64,000 nucleotides of DNA from CBDDHT01 sp965228615 (GTDB lineage Bacteria; Pseudomonadota; Alphaproteobacteria; Rhizobiales; Methyloligellaceae). A program made the translations under genes and the position numbers. Below, in pieces: positions 15,346 through 23,833 of this stretch. How positions within the stretch are numbered: the stretch's first letter is position 1; each line of letters starts with the position of its first letter. A model generated the notes under the pieces. The model saw only the letters and a list, made by a program, of their open reading frames with translations. It was not told the DNA's origin and did no database searches. Location of the stretch: positions 3,472,001 through 3,536,000 of the forward strand of contig CBDDHT010000004.1 of the NCBI GenBank assembly GCA_965228615.1, in the 5' to 3' direction.

Positions 15346-18300
15346 TCAATTCCAGCCACATCATCAATAATGTCCCCTGCCTTGAGCGTGAATAGCTCCT
15401 CGACTGTCGGTTCATCAATCTCGTTCAGGCGCAGATTGTGTCGATCAAGGCATGCCTGAAAAGCATTACGCACCGTGCGGCCATTGCCGAAGTTCTTGCC
15501 CTTCCTGGCCTGCAAGGCCAGCATCAGAGCCTTCACTTGCTTCTTTGCCGCAGGTGCAAGCCCGTACTCATTTTCCTCGCAGAATTTGCGGAATATCTCT
15601 TCCATTTCTTCCGGCTCATAATCGGGAAAATCGATGACTTTGCCGAACCGGGATTTAAGGCCGGGATTGGATTCCAAGAAGCCATCCATTTCGTCCCGGT
15701 AGCCAGCTGCAATGACAACAATCCGGTCACGGTTGTTTTCCATGAACGTCATCAGCGCTTCGATGGCTTCACCACCAAAATCCTTGCCCTTCCATTTCGG
15801 GGCAAGGCTGTAGGCTTCATCGATGAACAGAACGCCATCTAACGCCTCTTCGCATTTTTCTTTCATCAAAGGCGCTGTGTGGCCGACATAGCGGCCAACG
15901 ACATCGCCGCGCTCAACCTCAACCAAATGACCTTTTTCGAGCAGCCCGTTTTGGCGATAAACATCACCGATAATCCGGGCCACCGTCGTCTTGCCCGTAC
16001 CCGGATTGCCGGTAAAAATCAGGTGCCGGGATATCGGCACAACTTTCAGCCCCGCCTCTTCACGTTTGCGGTTGGTATTGATCTGGGCAATGACGGACTT
16101 GGCTTCCTGTTTCACAGAGGCAAGCCCGATCATGCGTTCCAGATCCTCCAACGCATCACCTTCAATGGTTGCTTCCAGATTCTTATCTTCAAGCTCCGGA
16201 GCAGGTATTTCAGAAGCGCCGTTTGCTTTCGCAATTTCTTCTGCTTTGGTCTTCAGCTGCCCCGGAAGTTCGCCCGGCGGATGTAGCAAGCCCGTAGCAC
16301 GCAACAGCGCTTTCATTTTTTCATTGTCTGTGTCGCCATTGCCATTTTCCGCAACGACTTCCTTTTTGCCTTTCTGTTTGGCTTTTGGTTTTTCGGCAGG
16401 CTTTGACTCCGGCTCTTTCCCTTCCTTCTTTGCAAGCCACGCATCAACAAGTTCCTGCGCATGATCGACCGCCTGCGCCTCTGTGCTGGCTGCGGATAAA
16501 ATCGCGGCTTCCTGTTCTATGGTTGGTTCACCGGGAGGAGGCGGCGGACGGTGCGGCGGTGTCGGCGGTCTTTCATACCCGTCGGAAAAATCCGGATCAG
16601 GGTTGTACCACTTCTCCGGAAATGCCTTGTCGTAGTCGATACGCTTTAGAAGCAGCGGATCATCACCGCTGCGGAAAACAATCTGCCTGCCCAACTCCCT
16701 TGCCGTATCCCGGCCAATCTCGTCAGCCTCACGCAGATTATAAATTTCCTTCTGCACGCCATGCTTGATCGTCTGACGGCCAAGCTGTCTTACGAGATAG
16801 TCAGCAGTAGCCATATCATTCACCCCGAAAGCCTGCACAGCCCCAGCCCCGGAAAAAAAAGTCTCCCAATTCTGGGCGTAATTTTCGTGCAGCTGCGTAA
16901 GGTTTTGTACGATCGGCCATAGCCGCACGCCATAACTCGCCAGCCCGCCTGCAGCCCTTTGGATGCCATCCAGTTTTCCAAGGCTGAAAAATTCATCGAG
17001 AATATACAGCGTTTCAAACTCGCCCTTTCCGCCCTTTGATGCCGCCTGCAAAGACAGGTTCACAAACAGCCTCATGAAGCGCGAATGGGCATCCAGCAGC
17101 TCAGGCGGAAGCACCACATAAATGGTGGTCGGTTTTTCCTTGAGCTGGCTAATCAGGAATTCGCTTTCCCCGCCCAAAACACGCTGCATGGCAAGGCTAT
17201 CCAGCCATGCCGTATTACGCATGATGGTCGTGAAAAAACTGCCCCGCTCGCGCACCCCCGCATTGCTGAAAGTTGCCGCCGCCGCCGCTGCCAATCCCCC
17301 CGCCTCATTGTTCAGCGCCATTTCGCCAAAAAGGCCGTCGAGATACTTGGCCTCCTTGCGCAAGGCAGAACGGACATCGAGCAGAGTCGCTACCCTGCCA
17401 TCGTCTTTTCCCTTCATCAGCAAATGCGCAATCAGCCCGGAGATAATGGCCTTGGCACTTTCATCCCAATGCGCGTCTTTATCACTGCCGGAAACGATGA
17501 GGGCATCTGCTATGGCATCGATATCCTCACGTACTGTTTCGGCATCCATATCGATTGCAGAAAGCGGGTTGAATTTCTCTGATTTTCCCCACGGGGTAAT
17601 ACGAAACGGATCGAGCACATATACGTCCTGTCCAAGGAACTCTGTGACGCGGCCTCCTCCATGCGCGCGGCGGTGAGCCGTTACAGCCGCATTGGTTCCT
17701 TTCGGATCGATGACAAGCGCTGATCCCGGCCATGTCAGCAAATTCGGGATTATGGCGCTTCTTCCCTTACCGCTTCTTGTTGAAGCCAAGGTCAAAAGTC
17801 CACGATCGTCCCGCAGCCCTACTTTCCATCTTGGCTCAAAAAAAGAGGTGCCAAGAAGGATATCGCCCTTGCCAAAATGGCAGCGCCACTCTTCAACAAT
17901 TCCGGCAAAAGAGGCAGACCCGCCGCTGCCCAGCTGGCTCATCCTGATCGCATTGCGCAGCGGCTTTGAGTACTGCCCTGTTTTTTCCTTCAGCCATTTT
18001 GTGATGCTTAGACCCCACGTGACCGAAACCACGATGACGACTAAAACCACCAAGGAAAAAACCGGCCACGGCAATCCTTCTAGAAACGCATCAAAGGAAT
18101 CTGTATCCGCTGTAGCACTGCCGCCAAATACACTGCTGTCCCACGCCCAGATCCGGTTGCCGATCACCCACACGGTGAGGCCCCCAAGCGCGATAATCAT
18201 GTAACCAAGCAGCACCCCGCCAACCAGATATGGCAACCCCAAAACCATGCCGATGACCCGCCGCCCCGGATTGGTGATCGCCCCGCGTTGATCCTGTTCT

Positions 18301-18482
18301 ATGAATTTCGTGACATAGGCACCGGCTGCAATGGTAAGCGCCGCAAATATCAACCAGCCGACAATTTCCTGACCGCCCGGATCAAACCAAGCACGGAACA
18401 GGCGGCCAATGCTGGCACCGTTATAGAAGCCTAAAACCCCTCCAATCCCTGCAACAACAAGCCATGCAATAAGTTTTGCCAT
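15342..18482 (-). CDS. VirD4/TraG-type coupling protein fused to a CbbX/SpoVK-type AAA+ ATPase
   Basis: Residues 1-160 hold several membrane segments. Residues about 200-630 are a type IV coupling protein: Walker A TLASTRSGKGRS (231-242), SALVIDPKGTN, and Walker B LYILDEFFSLGKLDG (492-506). A Pro-rich then Lys/Glu-rich linker (640-770) follows. Residues 775-1046 are a complete second ATPase of the CbbX/SpoVK class: DLERMIGLASVKQE, Walker A GNPGTGKTT (826-834), GDVVGRYVGHT pore-type loop, Walker B VLFIDEAY (884-891), and Arg-finger region NPGLKSRF. Ordinary coupling proteins end near 650 residues. The first half recruits relaxase-bound DNA to a transfer channel. The second is probably a remodelling motor. 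No channel genes are in the window. Confidence 0.9.
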   Translation of the reverse strand: MAKLIAWLVVAGIGGVLGFYNGASIGRLFRAWFDPGGQEIVGWLIFAALTIAAGAYVTKFIEQDQRGAITNPGRRVIGMVLGLPYLVGGVLLGYMIIALGGLTVWVIGNRIWAWDSSVFGGSATADTDSFDAFLEGLPWPVFSLVVLVVIVVSVTWGLSITKWLKEKTGQYSKPLRNAIRMSQLGSGGSASFAGIVEEWRCHFGKGDILLGTSFFEPRWKVGLRDDRGLLTLASTRSGKGRSAIIPNLLTWPGSALVIDPKGTNAAVTAHRRAHGGGRVTEFLGQDVYVLDPFRITPWGKSEKFNPLSAIDMDAETVREDIDAIADALIVSGSDKDAHWDESAKAIISGLIAHLLMKGKDDGRVATLLDVRSALRKEAKYLDGLFGEMALNNEAGGLAAAAAATFSNAGVRERGSFFTTIMRNTAWLDSLAMQRVLGGESEFLISQLKEKPTTIYVVLPPELLDAHSRFMRLFVNLSLQAASKGGKGEFETLYILDEFFSLGKLDGIQRAAGGLASYGVRLWPIVQNLTQLHENYAQNWETFFSGAGAVQAFGVNDMATADYLVRQLGRQTIKHGVQKEIYNLREADEIGRDTARELGRQIVFRSGDDPLLLKRIDYDKAFPEKWYNPDPDFSDGYERPPTPPHRPPPPPGEPTIEQEAAILSAASTEAQAVDHAQELVDAWLAKKEGKEPESKPAEKPKAKQKGKKEVVAENGNGDTDNEKMKALLRATGLLHPPGELPGQLKTKAEEIAKANGASEIPAPELEDKNLEATIEGDALEDLERMIGLASVKQEAKSVIAQINTNRKREEAGLKVVPISRHLIFTGNPGTGKTTVARIIGDVYRQNGLLEKGHLVEVERGDVVGRYVGHTAPLMKEKCEEALDGVLFIDEAYSLAPKWKGKDFGGEAIEALMTFMENNRDRIVVIAAGYRDEMDGFLESNPGLKSRFGKVIDFPDYEPEEMEEIFRKFCEENEYGLAPAAKKQVKALMLALQARKGKNFGNGRTVRNAFQACLDRHNLRLNEIDEPTVEELFTLKAGDIIDDVAGIE

Positions 18483-18803
18483 AGCCCGTATTCATACAGC
18501 CTTTGAAGATAGCCTGCCAGATGATGCAATACTGGGCACGACTTGGCCGCCGCAACACTTCAATCAGGAGTTTGGCCGCCGTTAGGTGGACAAACTGAAT
18601 CAGGGTGGGTTGGGGGACAAATTGAGCATGAGGTAGCTCATGCTCACAGAGCGAATTCACGGCAACGTGAATTCTCATTTCTGCGCCAAAGGTGCAGGAT
18701 AGCAAGATATGTTTTTATAGCATCAAAACCCTTACGGGTTTCTCACTATTAAAAACGTTTCTGCTCGGTGTAGCCACACCTCGCCGCATTTTCTGTATTC
18801 GTG
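18483..18803. other. candidate transfer origin (oriT 1)
   Basis: This 321-base gap lies between the divergent coupling-protein and MobC-like genes. It has GAGCATGAG-gtag-CTCATGCTC (about 18626-18647), GAATTCACG-gcaa-CGTGAATTC (about 18653-18674), and AAACCC-ttac-GGGTTT (about 18726-18741). On the minus strand TATCCTGC occupies 18701-18694. It matches the nic core of IncP-type origins (TATCCTG|C), which would place the nick between 18695 and 18694. No gene is seen. Origin function is inferred from position, stems and this core. Confidence 0.5.
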
Positions 18804-19139
18804 ATGGCACGACCTAAAAAACCGCCCGAAGAACTGCATTCTCACATCGTCCGGTTTACGGTGCGCCCGGCCGAATATGACCTGATCACCAAGGCCGCAA
18901 CCGCAGCCCGGATGACGGTTTCCGAGTATGGCCGCGCCATGTGCCTAACCGGAAAAGTCACCGTCAAAAAAACACGCGGGCTTGATCCCGAAACGTTCAA
19001 CCAGCTTCGCAAGATTGGCGTCAATCTCAATCAGGCCGTCCATAAATTACATGCGACAGGGAAAGCCCCGCCGTCATTGGAATCCGCAGCGCAAACAGTT
19101 GAGGATTTCATTCTCTCGCGTCTTGACGACGGTTCCTAA
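18804..19139 (+). CDS. mobC: MobC-like relaxosome accessory protein
   Basis: The 111-residue protein starts MARPKKPPEEL and has a ribbon-helix-helix core (HIVRFTVRPAEYDLITKAATAARMTVSEYGRAMCLTG) followed by the MobC signature LRKIGVNLNQAVHKLHATG. MobC proteins bind oriT and help the relaxase open the strands. A GTG at 18801 is an alternative start. Its stop overlaps the relaxase start as TAATG, so the two are coupled. Confidence 0.85.
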   Translation: MARPKKPPEELHSHIVRFTVRPAEYDLITKAATAARMTVSEYGRAMCLTGKVTVKKTRGLDPETFNQLRKIGVNLNQAVHKLHATGKAPPSLESAAQTVEDFILSRLDDGS

Positions 19140-20788
19140 TGGTTCCCCAGGTCGCAGATCGCGGTACGAGTTTTAAAGGTGCAGGGCAGTATTATCTTCA
19201 CGATAAAGACGCGACCACCGCAGAGCGTGTTGAGTTTACGCACACCAAAAATCTCATCACAAATGACCCGCACAAGGCGATCAAATGCATGGCCTACACC
19301 GCCATGCATCAAAAAGATTTAAAGCGCGAAGCCGGTCTTTCCCTGCGGGGAAACCAAAAATGCGATAAGCCTGTCTATACCTACTCCCTGTCCTGGCATC
19401 CTGAGCAGGAACCCAGCAAAGAACATATGATCGAAGCGGCGAACGCCAGTCTTGAGTTCTTAGGGCTGGATGAGCACGAGGCGTTATTCGTTGCTCATAG
19501 TGATGAAGACCATCCCCACATCCATGTCATCGTCAATCTCGTCCACCCTGAAAACGGAATCACCGGCAAACTCTACAAGGACTATGACAAGTTTCAGGAC
19601 TGGGCATACGAATATGAACGCGAGCACGGCAAAATCTACTGCGAGCAGCGCGCCGAAAACAGGGAGCGCAGGCAAAACGGCGAGTACGTCAAATACGAAA
19701 AAGAGACGCTCTATGACTGGCGCAGAAAGCGCCTTCGCGAGGATTTTGACCGCAGGCTTCAGCAGGAAAAAGACCTCACCGAAGAGCAGAAAAAACGCCG
19801 CACGGATCTGTACGATGCCAAGGAAAAAATCATCGCCCAGGAGCGCAAAGCCATACGTGATGCCACCCGCCACGAATGGCGCGATCTCTATAAAAAACAG
19901 GAGGAGGAAAAAGCCGCTCTTGCCGCCCGGCAGAAAACCAATAACGACCGCCTAAAAGAAGTCCTCGGGCAGCGCTCATTCGGTCAGACAGACCAAACCA
20001 TCAGACGCCGTGAACGCCACCCCGCCGACCCGGCTTTAAAATACAAACGCAAGTTTCGGCATAAAGACAAAAGCAGCCGTTTTCAGCCTATGCCCGGCCA
20101 GCAAACAGGACGGCGGCAGAGCATCTTTGACGAGCCTGATCACGTTCGCAAAGGACGGCTATCAGACTACTTTCAGGACACTGCCTCGCAGACCGAACGC
20201 GAGACACCCGAACAGCAAAAAGAAAGGGAAGATAAAAACCGCAGACTCGCTGAAAAAGGCCGTGCTGATACCCTCAAAGACACGCTTGCCGACAAGGATG
20301 CCCTGCATCGTGATACAGCTGAGCGCACAGGCACCATGAAAGGACATTTTGGCGATAAAGCTGATCCTCTGCCCGAAAACAAATTGCGCCCCACGCTAGC
20401 CGGGCAGCGCAAAGAACACCGCTCTCAAAGAGAGCAGTTGGAGGATAGACACCAAACCCAAAGAAATGAGCTGGCCGGGCTCATCAGGGACCAGCAAAAA
20501 ACCATCTTTAAGGAGATTAACAGCCTCTACAAGGACCAGCTGGAATCCGTCAAAAAGCAGGAACGAGAAGAGCGTGAGGCCCTAAAAAAAGATCAATCGA
20601 AACAATCCCAGGACACGGCAAAAGACATCACATCAGGCCGTGACATCGAGCAGTTTGACAAGGAGCAAGCCGACAAAAAATATGACGCATTTCGGGAAAT
20701 GCGCGATGAAATCACCAACGAAAAAGACCGGGGCGATGACAGCCCCGACCGGAGCATAAAGCCGCCGGGAGGGCCAAAAAATGAATAA
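19139..20788 (+). CDS. mobA: relaxase of the MobA/VirD2 type (module 1)
   Basis: The N-terminal 200 residues are the relaxase: candidate catalytic Tyr18/Tyr19 in GAGQYYLHD, then YTYSLSWHPEQEP, and the metal-binding HSDEDHPHIHVIVN (120-133) that gives the HxxxxHxHxxxN centre. The remaining 350 residues are extremely charged and helical (QQEKDLTEEQKKRRTDLYD; REEREALKKDQSKQS) and look like long coiled coils with no helicase or primase domain. It nicks oriT and pilots the strand to the coupling protein. Its own coupling protein is divergent across the candidate oriT. Confidence 0.9.
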   Translation: MVPQVADRGTSFKGAGQYYLHDKDATTAERVEFTHTKNLITNDPHKAIKCMAYTAMHQKDLKREAGLSLRGNQKCDKPVYTYSLSWHPEQEPSKEHMIEAANASLEFLGLDEHEALFVAHSDEDHPHIHVIVNLVHPENGITGKLYKDYDKFQDWAYEYEREHGKIYCEQRAENRERRQNGEYVKYEKETLYDWRRKRLREDFDRRLQQEKDLTEEQKKRRTDLYDAKEKIIAQERKAIRDATRHEWRDLYKKQEEEKAALAARQKTNNDRLKEVLGQRSFGQTDQTIRRRERHPADPALKYKRKFRHKDKSSRFQPMPGQQTGRRQSIFDEPDHVRKGRLSDYFQDTASQTERETPEQQKEREDKNRRLAEKGRADTLKDTLADKDALHRDTAERTGTMKGHFGDKADPLPENKLRPTLAGQRKEHRSQREQLEDRHQTQRNELAGLIRDQQKTIFKEINSLYKDQLESVKKQEREEREALKKDQSKQSQDTAKDITSGRDIEQFDKEQADKKYDAFREMRDEITNEKDRGDDSPDRSIKPPGGPKNE

Positions 20789-20805
20789 GAATCCCATCGC
20801 CCCTG

Positions 20806-20979
20806 TCACTGCTTTATAGGCCGAAGCTCATATTCGCAGTCCGGAAAATCAAGCTTCCAAGGCGTTTCGCCTGTCAGCTTTATCGTGCCATTTTGCGCAA
20901 GCTCAACATGCACATTTCCTACGATAATGCGGCGATCACCCGCCACTTCAATAAGCTCCGCTGGTGTTTTTTCTGGCAT
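20806..20979 (-). CDS. small hypothetical protein, 57 aa
   Basis: Translation of the minus strand gives MPEKTPAELIEVAGDRRIIV, then a beta-rich remainder with GNVHVELAQNGTIKL and TGETPWKLDFPDC. GAGGTAAG six bases before the ATG is a good ribosome binding site. It is convergent with relaxase 1. I do not recognise the family. Its strand-rich pattern and good start signal make it more likely real than chance. Confidence 0.55.
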   Translation of the reverse strand: MPEKTPAELIEVAGDRRIIVGNVHVELAQNGTIKLTGETPWKLDFPDCEYELRPIKQ

Positions 20980-21353
20980 CTTACCTCGCTACAAAATCAA
21001 TGCTCACACAGCATTAAACAAGTAAATCAAAACGCATAACTTCAAAAAAGTTGATGTAAAGCGTAAGAAAGACTATAACAGTATTCTGCTAATTAATAAT
21101 ATCCTAATAAATTATCCTGAAAATAGAGAATAGGGATTAATACAAGATGTGCGCGGAGAGTCCGCACATCTTGGCAAGGGGCATTGATTGCCTGCCCCGT
21201 TGCATCCCTGGCAACCAGCTTGTCGGCTGGACCACGACCAAAGAAAGACTTCGCCTCTCTCTTTGGAAACTCATGGATCAGGGCTTGGAGAATTGCCTCT
21301 CCACCTGAACCGAACCATGCACCGGAGCCTGGAGAATTGCCTCTCCATCCGGA
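20980..21353. other. candidate transfer origin / control region of the second mobilisation module (oriT 2)
   Basis: The 374-base gap is AT-rich on its left. It holds a stem CAAGATGTGCGCGGA/TCCGCACATCTTG (21143-21173, two-base bulge, loop GAG) and CCAGC-ttgtc-GGCTGG near 21217-21232. Two copies of TGGAGAATTGCCTCTCCA lie at 21286-21303 and 21330-21347. Their position right before a MobC-like gene suggests relaxosome binding sites. A TATCCTG word lies at 21113-21119 but is followed by A. Confidence 0.45.
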
Positions 21354-21361
21354 TTGGACCA
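21286..21361. repeat. two tandem 44-bp repeats, each with an internal palindrome
   Basis: TGGAGAATTGCCTCTCCA occurs at 21286 and 21330, an exact 44-base spacing, and each copy is itself an inverted repeat (TGGAGA/TCTCCA). The following parts also agree in ACCATGCACC (about 21315 and 21359). Two copies are too few for a CRISPR. Binding sites for the adjacent ribbon-helix-helix protein are the likeliest reading. Confidence 0.7.
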
Positions 21362-21770
21362 TGCACCAACATTGCGCTGTTGGATGACGCCCAAGGACAG
21401 CGTTTCCTTGGATGAACGAAAGGGGCTTTGTTTGGCAGGATCGGAGAATCGACTACGGCAAAAATCGATATCGTTTCGCTGCACCGATGAGGAGCACGAA
21501 TCAATTCAAGCCATGTCCGATAGGGCAGGCTTGAGCATTGCCACTTTTTCCCGTTCCCAGGCACTTGATAAATCGCCGCCCCGATCCGCAAGACACCCCA
21601 CAGCTGCACAAACTGAAATCGCCCGCCTGATTGGTCGGTTGGGCGAGGTTTCACAACAGCTTGAGGCGCTAAAAACCCCGGCCCATAATCCGGCATTGCT
21701 CGATACGATAGCCCGCGATTTATCCGACATCCGCAGCGCCGCTTTTAACGCCATGGGACGTGAGCCATGA
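21354..21770 (+). CDS. MobC-like accessory protein of module 2
   Basis: A ribbon-helix-helix pattern (RQKSISFRCTDEEHESIQAMSDRAGLSIATFSRSQAL) is followed by TEIARLIGRLGEVSQQLEALK, the usual MobC-type helix, and a C-terminal helix. The first possible start is a TTG at 21354 inside the second tandem repeat; the first 25 residues look non-coding and a later TTG is likelier. It overlaps the relaxase start by four bases (ATGA), so the two are coupled. Confidence 0.75.
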   Translation: MDHAPTLRCWMTPKDSVSLDERKGLCLAGSENRLRQKSISFRCTDEEHESIQAMSDRAGLSIATFSRSQALDKSPPRSARHPTAAQTEIARLIGRLGEVSQQLEALKTPAHNPALLDTIARDLSDIRSAAFNAMGREP

Positions 21771-23221
21771 ACTTGAAGGGCGGACAGCGTGCAGGCGGCG
21801 TGGATCAGGCCGTGCACTTGCTAAACCGGCTCGATAACGATGAAGTCGAGGTTATCGAAATTCGCGGCACGGTTGCCAAAGACGTGCTGGGCTTTATGAG
21901 CGAAACCGAAGCCATCGCCTCCGGTACGCGCTGCAAAAAGCCGTTTTACAGCCTTTCGATCAGCCCGCCGGTACCGCTGACAGCGCAGCAATACACCGCC
22001 GCCATTGCAAGTATCGAAAGCGAGCTTGGTTTGTCCGGCCAGCCACGGGTCATCATTCGTCACGTCAAGAAGGGCCGTGAGCATTACCATGTTGTCTGGT
22101 CACGCATTGACTTCCGCACGATGACGGCGGTGCATATCTCCCATGACCGCTTTAAGCTGCAAAAGGTGCGCAAAGAATTGGCTGCAAAATTCGGGTACGC
22201 GCTGCCCCAACGGCTGGAAGAAAAGCTCAATCACACCCTTGCCGAAAACGCGCAGGCCGCAGCCACCGGCATCACCCCGCAAGAGCGCAGCTTTGATATC
22301 ACCGAAGCCTATATGGCCAGCGATACTGGGCAGGCCTTCATCCATGCTTTGGCCGAGCTGGGCTACACCGTTGCGCAAGGCGATAAACGTGTTTTCGTGA
22401 TCGTTGACCGCTACGGGTATGTCTATTCGCTATCCCGCCAGATCAAGGGCGTGCGCACAAAACACATCAGGGAAAAACTTGCCCCGCTTGATCCGATGCA
22501 GTTGCCGACCGTCGATCAGGTTGTGACGCAGGACACAAAATCCCCGCCACCGGAAATCGATACGGCCAAGTTTTTTGATGAGCTAAAGGACATCCATTTT
22601 AGACGGCGTGCCCTGTTTGACCGGGATGCCACCATCCTTGATCGCAGGCAGGATGAGGAATTCACGATTCTGCGCATGGCGCAGGCTGAAGAGCTAAGCC
22701 GCCCTTTCCTGCGCCTTGTCTCTGCTGTCTACAAACTCTTCTCCAGCTACCCGGCGTTTCGGTCTGTCTTTGGCCATATCCACAAACTCACTCACCTGAA
22801 AATGGCAGAGCGCCACCGCCTTGAGCTTGAAGCCTTGGCACGACGCCATAACCGCGAGTGGTTCGAGTGCAAACGCAAGAATCGTTATGTCGGCCTTCTG
22901 GAAAATAGGGAAAGGCAGAGCCTCAAATTAACGCTGCTGCGAAAGCAGCGGATCAGCGAAAGAAAACGTCACCAGATTGCCGATGCGTTCCTGATCGACG
23001 CGCATGATATCACCGCGCCAGGCCCTCTTGTCTCACCTGCAGAATCAGAACCCTTTGATCCCGTGCTGGCTGCTATCGAGCGCAAATATTCCGCCGATTA
23101 CGTGCCGCTGCGCGTCCTCTTCCACAAGGCGGCAGCACTGGATAATCCTGCAGATGATGACGGTGATAGCGAGGACAGACCGCCGCCAAGCCTGAGCAAC
23201 CCCTTCAACTGCGAGCATTGA
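21767..23221 (+). CDS. relaxase/mobilization nuclease of module 2
   Basis: The protein opens MNLKGGQRAGGVDQAVHLLN, a start typical of a relaxase family common on alphaproteobacterial plasmids. SGTRCKKPFYSLSISPP follows, then RVIIRHVKKGREHYHVVWSRID with His99, Glu105, His106 and His108 as probable metal ligands. The N-terminal 240 residues are the nuclease. The rest is helical and basic (FGHIHKLTHLKMAERHRLELEALARRH). It differs clearly in sequence and motif from relaxase 1, so the window holds two unrelated mobilisation systems. Confidence 0.85.
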   Translation: MNLKGGQRAGGVDQAVHLLNRLDNDEVEVIEIRGTVAKDVLGFMSETEAIASGTRCKKPFYSLSISPPVPLTAQQYTAAIASIESELGLSGQPRVIIRHVKKGREHYHVVWSRIDFRTMTAVHISHDRFKLQKVRKELAAKFGYALPQRLEEKLNHTLAENAQAAATGITPQERSFDITEAYMASDTGQAFIHALAELGYTVAQGDKRVFVIVDRYGYVYSLSRQIKGVRTKHIREKLAPLDPMQLPTVDQVVTQDTKSPPPEIDTAKFFDELKDIHFRRRALFDRDATILDRRQDEEFTILRMAQAEELSRPFLRLVSAVYKLFSSYPAFRSVFGHIHKLTHLKMAERHRLELEALARRHNREWFECKRKNRYVGLLENRERQSLKLTLLRKQRISERKRHQIADAFLIDAHDITAPGPLVSPAESEPFDPVLAAIERKYSADYVPLRVLFHKAAALDNPADDDGDSEDRPPPSLSNPFNCEH

Positions 23222-23274
23222 TGATTGCGATTTTCTGGAAGGACTGCCCCGGCACATGGCCGGGGCAGTGCGGT

Positions 23275-23466
23275 TTAAAACCGTGGGCTGCATCTTTTTA
23301 GCCGCCGGGCTCTTTCCCGCAGGACGTTATCGACCGTGAACTGCGCGAAACTCCATTCCTTCGAAAACGGCACAGCGCGTTCCATGGCTTTGATGAATTC
23401 GCCGCAGAGCACTTGCAGCTCAACGTCGCTACGGTTTGCCAGATCTGAACTTGTGATCAATCTCAT
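23275..23466 (-). CDS. small relaxase-linked protein, 63 aa
   Basis: MRLITSSDLANRSDVELQVL resembles short proteins that I know beside this relaxase type in alphaproteobacteria, which start MRL-x-x-xSDL and continue with an E-L-x-x-L helix. It is convergent with relaxase 2. A ribosome binding site GAGGAG lies a few bases upstream of the ATG. The function of the family is not known to me. Confidence 0.6.
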   Translation of the reverse strand: MRLITSSDLANRSDVELQVLCGEFIKAMERAVPFSKEWSFAQFTVDNVLRERARRLKRCSPRF

Positions 23467-23833
23467 AATTGTCTCCTCACTTTTCTAAGCCCGGACCACC
23501 CAGGCCTTTGTTGGCCCCCACAGCGACAATCAACGGCTCAAAGGTCTTGTGGTGCGGGTGCTGGAAGAAAAGTCTGAGGAGTAGAATTCTGTGTTGGGCG
23601 CGGAAGAATCAGGTTCGCCGCGAAACGGCAGCGAGGCTTGAGATTTCAAGCTGAAATGTGTGAATTAGGAAAAGACCTGAAGGCCTGTAAGAGTTTTTAC
23701 AGGACATGGCGCAGAACCAGTTACGATCGATCATCTCCTGCCAAAGTGACCAAGGGTATTAAGACAGCCCACGTTTTGACAGCCTGTACCGTCCATTGGC
23801 GGGATTTGCGCCAAATGATAGGGTTATCCTGCC
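23467..23833. other. intergenic region with operator-like palindrome
   Basis: No gene is supported in these 367 bases. TTGGCG-ggatttg-CGCCAA (23796-23814) is a perfect 6-bp inverted repeat 20 bases before the ATG at 23834 and is a good operator candidate for that gene. TAAGAGTTTTTACA (23688-23701) is similar to the right end of the IS at 26,901-26,918. Confidence 0.4.

Noticed and set aside
21286..21347. Possible CRISPR array
   Set aside because: Only two 18-bp copies exist, the repeat is a full palindrome, and there are no cas genes.
23688..23701. TAAGAGTTTTTACA as a solo IS end
   Set aside because: It shares 12 bases with the right end of the IS at 26,901, but there is no transposase remnant and the word is partly self-complementary, so chance is likely.
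21113..23831. Further TATCCTG words (21113-21119; 23825-23831) as nic sites
   Set aside because: A 7-base word is expected several times by chance in both strands of 64 kb; these lack the adjacent stems and gene order seen at 18694-18701.
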